5,125 nt of DNA. It comes from JBAVQS01 sp049694275. Lineage in GTDB: Bacteria; Chloroflexota; Anaerolineae; UBA4142; SHND01. Below, one piece after another: positions 1 to 4,661 of this stretch. Each line of letters starts with the position of its first letter. The first letter of the stretch is position 1. The stretch is from assembly GCA_049694275.1 (NCBI GenBank), contig JBAVQS010000189.1, positions 1 to 5,125 on the forward strand, in the 5' to 3' direction. A program made the translations under genes and the position numbers. The notes under the pieces were generated by a model. The model worked only from the letters and a program-made list of their open reading frames with translations. It was not told where the DNA came from and did no database searches.

Positions 1-612
1 GGGAGCGTAACGCCGGTCGCATTTGGCGCCAGCGCCGACCTCCTGAACTATATCGATTCGAGCACGGGTGGGACCAACTATTACTATATCGTCTGCGCGT
101 TCAATGCCGTGGGGAACCAGTCGTGCAGCCCCGCGCAAAACGCCCCCACGGTCACGCCCGTCACCTTTTCGTCGTTCGATGCGGGCAAGCCCGGCTGGCT
201 GAACACGCTCGCGGGCCGGCTCGCACTGTCCGGGCAATCGTCGAAGGAAAATCTCCTATCCTGGACGGCGGAGGACCAGGCCAAGATCGCGGGCTTTGAT
301 GTCTATCGGAGCGAACAGGCCGGCGGCCCGTATGTCAGGCTGAATGCCGAGCTGATCCCGGCGGAGACCGGATCACTTGTCGAAACGCGCTATGGGTATG
401 CGGACCAGACCGCGCTCGCGGGACGCACCTACTATTATGCGATCGACGAGGTGGCGCTGGATGGAACGCGGGCGCGGCATGGGCCGGTGGCGCTCACCGC
501 GCCGGTCAACCTCTCCCTGCCGGACCTGCGCACGATGCTCCTGGCCGCCGGTCTGGCTGTCGGGATGCTGGCGAGTATCGTGATTGCTCGCCGCCGGATA
601 GCCCGCCGGTAA
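1..612 (+). CDS. Fibronectin type III-like envelope protein, C-terminal part (5' end outside window)
   Basis: The frame is open from the first base, so this is the last 203 residues of a longer protein; the GTG at 109 lies inside a domain and is not the start. Residues 1-50 look like the end of one FN3 module (TNYYYIVCAFNAVGNQSCSP). Residues about 82-168 form a second, with the pattern GFDVYRS..GGPYVRLN..LIPAE, then GRTYYYAIDEVALDG and HGPV, common in bacterial surface proteins. Residues 178-196 are a hydrophobic segment followed by an arginine-rich tail (RRRIARR), preceded by LSLPDLRT. This predicts a C-terminal anchor with the FN3 modules outside and a short cytoplasmic tail; a sorting signal of the PEP-CTERM type is possible, but I recognise no specific motif. 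It ends 3 bases before the kinase gene, which implies co-transcription. Ligand and exact function are unknown. Confidence 0.8.
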   Translation, partial: GSVTPVAFGASADLLNYIDSSTGGTNYYYIVCAFNAVGNQSCSPAQNAPTVTPVTFSSFDAGKPGWLNTLAGRLALSGQSSKENLLSWTAEDQAKIAGFDVYRSEQAGGPYVRLNAELIPAETGSLVETRYGYADQTALAGRTYYYAIDEVALDGTRARHGPVALTAPVNLSLPDLRTMLLAAGLAVGMLASIVIARRRIARR

Positions 613-615
613 GAG

Positions 616-2790
616 ATGATTTTGAAAGGGGCGCGTCTCCCGCGGTTCAGCCTCAGGGCGCAGATCTATGTCGCCGTGTTCATGCTGGCGCTGGCGTTCG
701 TGCTGGTGGCGACGGCGGGCTGGGTCGATGCGGGCAATCAGGCGCAGCGCCGGGCCGAGCAAGAGATCGACGACGCGCTCGACAACCTGACCTCGCACTT
801 GAACGGCACGACCCAGGACCTCCAGGCGCTCGGCAATTGGATTGTCTCTCAGCCCGACCTCGGCAACCTGGTCCAGGCGCACGATAGCTCCGGCATCATG
901 CGCTACCTGGGGCCGTGGACCGAGGCGGGCCTGGTGAACTCTGTTGTCGTCTGCGACGGCGACGGGCGCATCGTCGCGAGCCTGGGGCAGTCCCCGGTGG
1001 CCGCGCCCGGCGAGACGATCCGCGCGCGGCCCGGCATCGCGCCGGCGCTGGCGGGCACGCGTTCCGCCGCGATCACGTACGACGGCGCGGTGATCCGGCA
1101 AGAATTTATCTGGCCGCTCTACAGCGCGCAAAAGAGCCTGCCGGCCGGCGCGCTCGTGTTTGACTTTTCCATCGACCACGACCTGCTCCAATATCACGCG
1201 CGCCCCGGCCAGCACATTGCGGTCGCGAACGCGGACCAGTTCGTCGTGTTGACCCTGACCGATCAGCAGGGACAGCCCTTGCCGGGGCAGCGCGCGCCGG
1301 CCGAGCTCGCGCTTGCCCAGCAGGCCGGACGCGCCACCGCGCCTGTCATTCTCCCCACGGCGGTTGGTTCCCTCCTCTTTAAATTTCGCCCGTTCAAATC
1401 CTCGGCCGGCGCTCCCGGCGGGATGTACGGCGTCGGCATTTCGCTGGATGGATTGGCGCAGGACCAACTGGCGCAGTTTCGTACCTGGCTCCTCGGGCTG
1501 GCGTTGATCGGGCTGGGGGTGTTGGCCGCCGGCATCCTCTATGCGCGGGTGCTGACGACGCCGATTCGCTCGCTTGATACGGCGACGCGGGCGATGGCGG
1601 GAGGGGACCTGGCGACGCCGATCCGGCTGGCACGCAATGACGAGCTGGGGGACCTGGCGCGGCAGATGGACGCGATGCGCCGCGAGATCGGGCAGGCGAT
1701 GGGCGCGGCGACGCTGGAAAAGAGCCGGCTGACGGCGGTGATTCAATCGATGGGCGCGGCGGTGATGATTACCGACGCCGAGCTGCGAATCGTGACGGCG
1801 AACCGGATGGCCGAGGCGCTGCTCCAATCCCGACAGGACCAACTGGCGAGCCGGCGGCTGGACGAAATCTTTGCGGTCAATGCGCCCGCCGGCGCGGGGA
1901 ATGGACTGCCGGGCCTGGGGGAGACCGAGATCGGGCCGGGGAACGCGCCGCTCATCCGGGGCCGGTTTCCGCTCCGTGCCCGCCCTCAGCAGGTGCTCGA
2001 GGTCGTCTCCTCTGAGATCGAGATCGACCGCCAGGCGGCCGGATACGTGCACCTGCTGCAGGACCCGGCGACGCTGGAGCAATGGACGCGGGCGCAGGAC
2101 GAGTTCATCATCAATGCGTCGCACGAACTGCGCGGCCCTCTCGCTTCGCTCCGCGCCTCGATTGAGGTGTTGGTAGCGGATTACCGGAGCATGACGGATG
2201 CGGATTTGCACCTGATGCTGGATACCGTGTGGCGGGGAGTAATCCGGTTCCAGGCGCTGGTCGAAAACCTGACGGACCTGGGGACGATCCGGACCGGGCG
2301 CCTGCGGGTCAAGCTGCGGCCGGCGCGCGTCGACGAGTTGATCGAGCACGGCGTGAGCCAGATTCAGCCGATCCTGAATGCGCGGGCGCAGCCGATTGAG
2401 CTGGACCTGTCGCGGTTGGATGGGGGGCTGGTCCTGGCCGACCGGCCGCGCATTGCGCAGGTGTTGGTGAACCTGCTGACGAATGCGAGCAAGTACGGTC
2501 CGGAGGGGCAGCCGATTCGCATTGCGGCGTATCCCGCGGAGGCGGGCGATGGACGCCTGATCATGATTGAGGTGACGGATCGCGGGCCAGGGATTCCGGC
2601 AGAAGAGCAGGCGTTAATCTTTCAGCGATTTTATCGCGGGCGGCGCGCCGAAGAGGAGGGGATCGGCATCGGGCTCGGGCTGGCGCTGGCGCAAGAGATT
2701 GTGCACGCGCACGGCGGGCAGATTGGGGTGCGGAGCGCGCCGGGCGCGGGGACGACGTTCTGGTTTAGCTTGCCAGGGGCGAGGGGATAG
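616..2790 (+). CDS. Membrane-bound sensor histidine kinase (sensor-HAMP-PAS-HisKA-HATPase)
   Basis: A complete 724-residue two-component sensor kinase, predicted to autophosphorylate on His503 and pass phosphate to a response regulator. In order: TM1 about 16-37; an extracytoplasmic region about 38-288, possibly Cache-like (VVVCDGDGRIVAS, GALVFDFSIDHDLL); TM2 about 291-312; HAMP about 313-360 (TTPIRSL..., DELGDLARQMDAM); PAS about 368-480 (VIQSMGAAVMITDAELRIVTAN); HisKA with SHELRGPL around His503; N box with Asn619 and Asn623 (NLLTNASKYG); G1 box DRGPGIP (655-661); F box FQRFYRG; G2 box GIGIGLGLAL (682-691); and a typical C-terminal GTTFWFSLP. The ATG at 616 is chosen because it leaves a short basic N-terminus before TM1 and lies 3 bases after the upstream stop, suggesting translational coupling; no strong Shine-Dalgarno is visible. 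The residue four after His is Gly507 instead of the usual Thr/Asn. No response regulator follows, and the stimulus is unknown. The long antisense frame over this gene is a GC-rich shadow. Confidence 0.95.
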   Translation: MILKGARLPRFSLRAQIYVAVFMLALAFVLVATAGWVDAGNQAQRRAEQEIDDALDNLTSHLNGTTQDLQALGNWIVSQPDLGNLVQAHDSSGIMRYLGPWTEAGLVNSVVVCDGDGRIVASLGQSPVAAPGETIRARPGIAPALAGTRSAAITYDGAVIRQEFIWPLYSAQKSLPAGALVFDFSIDHDLLQYHARPGQHIAVANADQFVVLTLTDQQGQPLPGQRAPAELALAQQAGRATAPVILPTAVGSLLFKFRPFKSSAGAPGGMYGVGISLDGLAQDQLAQFRTWLLGLALIGLGVLAAGILYARVLTTPIRSLDTATRAMAGGDLATPIRLARNDELGDLARQMDAMRREIGQAMGAATLEKSRLTAVIQSMGAAVMITDAELRIVTANRMAEALLQSRQDQLASRRLDEIFAVNAPAGAGNGLPGLGETEIGPGNAPLIRGRFPLRARPQQVLEVVSSEIEIDRQAAGYVHLLQDPATLEQWTRAQDEFIINASHELRGPLASLRASIEVLVADYRSMTDADLHLMLDTVWRGVIRFQALVENLTDLGTIRTGRLRVKLRPARVDELIEHGVSQIQPILNARAQPIELDLSRLDGGLVLADRPRIAQVLVNLLTNASKYGPEGQPIRIAAYPAEAGDGRLIMIEVTDRGPGIPAEEQALIFQRFYRGRRAEEEGIGIGLGLALAQEIVHAHGGQIGVRSAPGAGTTFWFSLPGARG

Positions 2791-2811
2791 TCAGGTGGTC
2801 GAATAGTCGGG
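2788..2811. repeat. Degenerate 8-base tandem repeat at the kinase stop codon
   Basis: Three consecutive 8-mers read TAGTCAGG, TGGTCGAA, TAGTCGGG. The first three bases of unit 1 are the kinase stop codon. Short degenerate tandems of this kind occur between genes in some GC-rich genomes. With only three imperfect units this is a modest call. Confidence 0.5.
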
Positions 2812-2824
2812 AGGCAGAGATTGA

Positions 2825-2856
2825 ACCGCAAAGGACACGAAGGACGCGAAGGGGGA
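2825..2856. repeat. 9-base tandem repeat (AAGGACACG type)
   Basis: After ACCGCA come AAGGACACG (2831-2839), AAGGACGCG (2840-2848) and a decaying third unit AAGGGGGAA. Because the period is a multiple of 3, such runs stay open in frame and are often miscalled as small proteins containing NRKGHEGREG; nothing here supports a gene. From memory, similar runs are dispersed between genes in Chloroflexota and other environmental bacteria. Confidence 0.6.
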
Positions 2857-2880
2857 ACAGGGGTCAGCAGATGTAACAAT

Positions 2881-2903
2881 GGCCCTCGAAAATACCGAGG
2901 GTC
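2881..2903. repeat. Hairpin with 7-nt loop, copy 1 of a composite repeat
   Basis: Arms GGCCCTCG (2881-2888) and CGAGGGTC (2896-2903) pair over 8 positions with one G.T wobble, around the loop AAAATAC. A related hairpin in the same orientation lies at 4466-4488, with loop ACAATAC. Both are followed by (T/C)CATAA(G/A)CG, an AT-richer spacer, GGGCAGGG and GC palindromes. There is no T-tract after it, so it is not a classical intrinsic terminator, although a hairpin between convergent genes could still slow polymerase. It is best described as a dispersed repeat of unknown function. Confidence 0.6.
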
Positions 2904-2954
2904 CATAAGCGGATGGATAATCGTTGGGTCAGGCGATTGGGCCGAGCATGGGCA

Positions 2955-2975
2955 GGGTGAGCCAGCGGTTCACCC
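2955..2975. repeat. Imperfect GC palindrome
   Basis: Arms GGGTGAGCC and GGTTCACCC pair over 9 positions with one G.T mismatch around the 3-nt loop AGC, followed by CCTAC. It is a diverged relative of the palindrome at 2998-3016: same layout, same trailing CCCCTAC, and TCACCC in place of TCGCCC. Confidence 0.6.
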
Positions 2976-2993
2976 CTACATTGTATCGGGGGT

Positions 2994-3021
2994 AGCAGGG
3001 CGAACGCCGTTCGCCCCTACA
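2994..3021. repeat. REP-like palindrome within an exact 28-base direct repeat, copy A
   Basis: The core GGGCGAACGCCGTTCGCCC (2998-3016) has perfect 8-base arms around GCC and is followed by CTACA. All 28 bases recur exactly at 4529-4556 in the same orientation. The - strand stop codon TAG of the TIR gene (3019-3017) lies inside the repeat. The palindrome immediately after that stop could act as a transcript-end hairpin for the TIR gene, though no U-tract follows. From memory, GTAGGGGCGAAC..GTTCGCCC palindromes are dispersed in Chloroflexota and other genomes. Confidence 0.8.
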
Positions 3022-4423
3022 GCGCGGGTTTGGCCTCCGATTGCAGGTCGCGGAGGAGGCGGGCGAAGGCTTTCTGGTATTGGTCGTGGTTTTTCCAGTG
3101 GGTGAAGTCGCCGATGTGGTGTTGGCTGATGGTCGCGGCCCAACCGCCAGGGCTGTGTAACACGGCGTCGTCGAGACGGATGGGGAAGAGGACCTGCCGC
3201 TTTTCCAAAAGCTCGCGGTGCAGGGCGGTCGCAACCTCATGCTCGACCCAATTGCTCGCCAGCGCGTGTTCCGAGAGCACGATCATGAATTTGTCATAGA
3301 GGCGCACTGCGTCGTCAATCTCCTTGAGAAACGGCGAGCCGATCTTGAGGTCTTCGGGCGCGAACCAGACGCGCACCCCTTTCGCTTGCAGGTCCGCGTG
3401 CAGGCGCTCCGCGAATTCCTGGTCCTTGCTCGAATAGGAGATGAAGGCGGAATAGAACTCGATGGCCTTGCCGACGAGCGAGCGTGCAAACGTAATCATG
3501 GTCTCCGGCACACCGCACCCGCGTAAGAAGACTTCGGGGATGTTGCCGCCGGATTTGTAGAGCGTGTCAATGCCGATGGTGGAAGGGCCTTCGTGCTTCA
3601 CGGTGTCAAGCCCTTTGACCTGGCTGAGGTCCACGTTCGTAAAGCGAGTGTGACGCAGTTCTGCCTCGTCGAGGTTAGCTCCGCCAAGAACTGTTTCATA
3701 GAGGTCCGCCCCGAGGAGGTTCGCCCCGCGGAGGTTCGCCCCGCGGAGGTTCGCCTCGTAGAGGTCCGCCCAGTAGAGGTGCGCCGCGAAGAGGTTCGCC
3801 TCGCTGAGGTTCGCCTGGCTGAGGTCCGCCCCGCTGAGGTTCGCCCCGCTGAGGTCCGCCCCGCTGAGGTTCGCCCCGCCGAAGTTCGCCCCGCTGAGGT
3901 TCGCCCCGCTGAGGTTCGCCCCGCTGAGGTTTGCCCCGCTGAGGTCCGCCCCGCCGAGGTCCGCCATGCTGAGGTCCTGATTCGACAGCTTTGACTTGTC
4001 CGCCTGCCCATTCACAATCTGCCAGACTAGGCGCCATTTGGAATCGATCTGTGTGCTCTCATCGATTGTAACTGCGAGGAGGTTCGCGTGGCTGAGGTCC
4101 GCCCCGCGGAGGTGCGCCGCGCGGAGGTGCGCCGCGCGGAGGTGCGCCGCGCTGAGGTCCGCCGCGCTGAGGTTCGCCCCGCTGAGGTTCGCCTCGCGGA
4201 GGTTCGCCTGGCTGAGGTCCGCCGCGCTGAGGTCCGCCGCGCTGAGGTGCGCCGCGCTGAGGTTCGCCCAGCGGAGGTTCGCCCTGCTGAGGTTCGCCGC
4301 GCTGAGGTCCGGGCGAAAGTCGGGGTCAGCCTCTCGCCTCCCCTTTAGCCAGTTGTTCCACTCTGTGCAATCTTTCGCCTCACTGCATTTCTTCAGGAGC
4401 GCAAGCTGATCTGGGTCTGCCAT
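3017..4423 (-). CDS. Pentapeptide-repeat protein with C-terminal TIR domain
   Basis: A complete 468-residue protein. Residues 1-37 are a short helical lead (WNNWLKGRREADPDFRPDL), typical before pentapeptide repeats. Repeats of A(D/N/H)LxX type fill 38-117 (16 units) and 149-268 (24 units), separated by a linker (STQIDSKWRLVWQIVNGQ) of a kind common in this family. Residues 280-307 (STIGIDTLYKSGGNIPEVFL) join to a TIR domain at about 322-460: FISYSSKD (327-334), BB-loop region VWFAPEDLKIG (352-362), and SNWVEHEV, where Glu396 aligns with the catalytic glutamate of NAD-cleaving TIR domains such as SARM1. The repeats should fold as a right-handed quadrilateral beta-helix. NAD hydrolysis or cyclic-ADPR-type signalling is inferred from the retained Glu. 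No signal peptide or TM is seen, so it is cytoplasmic. The start is set at 4423 by a strong AAGGAG; an in-frame ATG at 4477 has no support and lies within a repeat hairpin. The upstream neighbour on the same strand is restriction-like, so defence is a plausible but unproven role. Confidence 0.92.
   Translation of the reverse strand: MADPDQLALLKKCSEAKDCTEWNNWLKGRREADPDFRPDLSAANLSRANLRWANLSAAHLSAADLSAADLSQANLREANLSGANLSAADLSAAHLRAAHLRAAHLRGADLSHANLLAVTIDESTQIDSKWRLVWQIVNGQADKSKLSNQDLSMADLGGADLSGANLSGANLSGANLSGANFGGANLSGADLSGANLSGADLSQANLSEANLFAAHLYWADLYEANLRGANLRGANLLGADLYETVLGGANLDEAELRHTRFTNVDLSQVKGLDTVKHEGPSTIGIDTLYKSGGNIPEVFLRGCGVPETMITFARSLVGKAIEFYSAFISYSSKDQEFAERLHADLQAKGVRVWFAPEDLKIGSPFLKEIDDAVRLYDKFMIVLSEHALASNWVEHEVATALHRELLEKRQVLFPIRLDDAVLHSPGGWAATISQHHIGDFTHWKNHDQYQKAFARLLRDLQSEAKPAL
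3620..3979 (-). repeat. 15-base periodic DNA repeat, pentapeptide block 2 (24 units)
   Basis: This is the coding DNA for residues 149-268. Most units on the - strand read GCGAACCTCAGCGGG or close variants, in particular the run 3830-3960, where neighbours differ by one or two bases. The repetition is at the nucleotide as well as the protein level, which implies recent duplication or gene conversion between units. The units nearest the TIR side (TVLGG, AELRH, TRFTN) are the most diverged. Twenty-four units correspond to six full beta-helix coils of four pentapeptides. Confidence 0.85.
4073..4312 (-). repeat. 15-base periodic DNA repeat, pentapeptide block 1 (16 units)
   Basis: This is the coding DNA for residues 38-117, 16 units or four beta-helix coils. 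It differs from block 2 in having several His-containing units, including the consecutive AHLRA, AHLRA, AHLRG from near-identical DNA units at 4103-4147. The same periodicity leaves long open frames on the opposite strand that are not genes. Confidence 0.85.
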
Positions 4424-4429
4424 GGGTGA

Positions 4430-4435
4430 CTCCTT
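4430..4435 (-). promoter_or_regulatory. Ribosome binding site of the TIR gene
   Basis: On the - strand AAGGAG lies 6 bases before the ATG at 4423. It is the best Shine-Dalgarno match seen in the window, and it decides the start over the in-frame ATG at 4477, which would add 18 residues encoded by repeat DNA. Confidence 0.85.
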
Positions 4436-4465
4436 GCGGGTAGCGGGTGTCAACGAATCTTGAAC

Positions 4466-4488
4466 GACCCCCGACAATACCGGGGGTT
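4466..4488. repeat. Hairpin with 7-nt loop, copy 2 of the composite repeat
   Basis: Arms GACCCCCG (4466-4473) and CGGGGGTT (4481-4488) pair over 8 positions with one wobble, around the loop ACAATAC. Compared with copy 1 (2881-2903), the sixth stem pair changes from T-A to C-G and the second from G.T to A-T, so pairing is kept while sequence changes. Copy 2 sits 42 bases upstream of the TIR start codon and could fall in its 5' leader if transcription starts nearby. Confidence 0.6.
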
Positions 4489-4514
4489 CATAAACGAATA
4501 ACGAATGGGGGCAA
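4487..4514 (-). promoter_or_regulatory. Weak candidate promoter for the TIR gene
   Basis: On the - strand TTGCCC (4514-4509) and TATGAA (4492-4487) are 16 bases apart, each matching about four of six positions of the sigma-70 consensus. It lies in the AT-richest stretch of the gap and would start transcription just before or in the hairpin at 4466-4488. The match is weak and chance is a serious alternative; the gene could instead be read from the upstream restriction-like gene. Confidence 0.2.
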
Positions 4515-4518
4515 CGGG

Positions 4519-4556
4519 CAGGGCGAACAGCAGGGCGAACGCCGTTCGCCCCTACA
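4519..4556. repeat. REP-like palindrome, copy B of the 28-base direct repeat, with an extra half-unit
   Basis: A half-unit CAGGGCGAAC (4519-4528) is followed by AG and then a full copy whose palindromic core GGGCGAACGCCGTTCGCCC spans 4533-4551. Bases 4529-4556 match 2994-3021 exactly and in the same orientation. The position, between the stop of the restriction-like gene and the TIR gene, matches that of an intergenic REP-type element. Confidence 0.8.
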
Positions 4557-4609
4557 CCGATGCGCGGGGATAGCGAGCCGTTCGCCCCGACACCGGTGCG
4601 CGGGGATAG
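4544..4609. repeat. Two tandem units with 36-base period
   Basis: The 30 bases from 4544 (GTTCGCCCCTACACCG..., ending GCGGGGATAG) recur from 4580 with two differences, T to G at unit position 10 and A to G at position 17. The second change creates the perfect 8-base palindrome CACCGGTG (4591-4598). Unit 1 overlaps the right arm of the palindrome at 4533-4551, so the palindrome's right half was duplicated together with its flank. Two units are too few, and the 6-base gap too short, for a CRISPR array. Confidence 0.7.
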
Positions 4610-4661
4610 TATAGGGGGGATGGGGGTAGGTTTGGCATGTTTTTCCAGCTAAAGCCCTTCA

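Noticed and set aside
373..2349. Long (658-codon) open frame on the - strand over the FN3 and kinase genes
   Set aside because: It is rich in Arg, Pro, Gln and Ala with no recognisable domain, and lies exactly antisense to a well-supported kinase; this is a typical GC-rich shadow frame.
2881..2903. Classical intrinsic terminator between the convergent genes
   Set aside because: The stem is good, but no T-tract follows on either strand, and the same hairpin appears upstream of the TIR gene, so a repeat element explains it better.
2821..3105. Small + strand frame beginning NRKGHEGREGG
   Set aside because: It is the translation of the 9-base tandem and other intergenic repeats and runs into the 3' end of the TIR gene on the other strand; it has no ribosome site or domain.
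3593..4409. Several + strand open frames translating to EVRPAEVRPAEVR or RRTSAGRTSAG-like repeats
   Set aside because: The 15-base period is a multiple of 3, so all six frames stay open across the pentapeptide DNA. Only the - strand A(D/N)LSG frame gives a known fold and connects to the TIR domain.
4448..4453. TTGACA on the - strand as a -35 box for the TIR gene
   Set aside because: A -10 box at proper distance would fall on the ribosome binding site and start codon, and nothing there resembles TATAAT.
4424..4477. Earlier in-frame ATG at 4477 as the TIR gene start
   Set aside because: It has no ribosome site and lies inside the repeat hairpin, whereas the ATG at 4423 has AAGGAG 6 bases upstream and begins a family-like N-terminus.
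4544..4609. CRISPR array, suggested by a 36-base period
   Set aside because: There are only two units, with just 6 bases between the 30-base similar parts, so no spacer-sized unique sequence.
4602..4635. G-runs as a possible G-quadruplex
   Set aside because: Only three runs of four or more G are present with uneven loops, and the last runs are GG; the pattern is too weak in GC-rich DNA.
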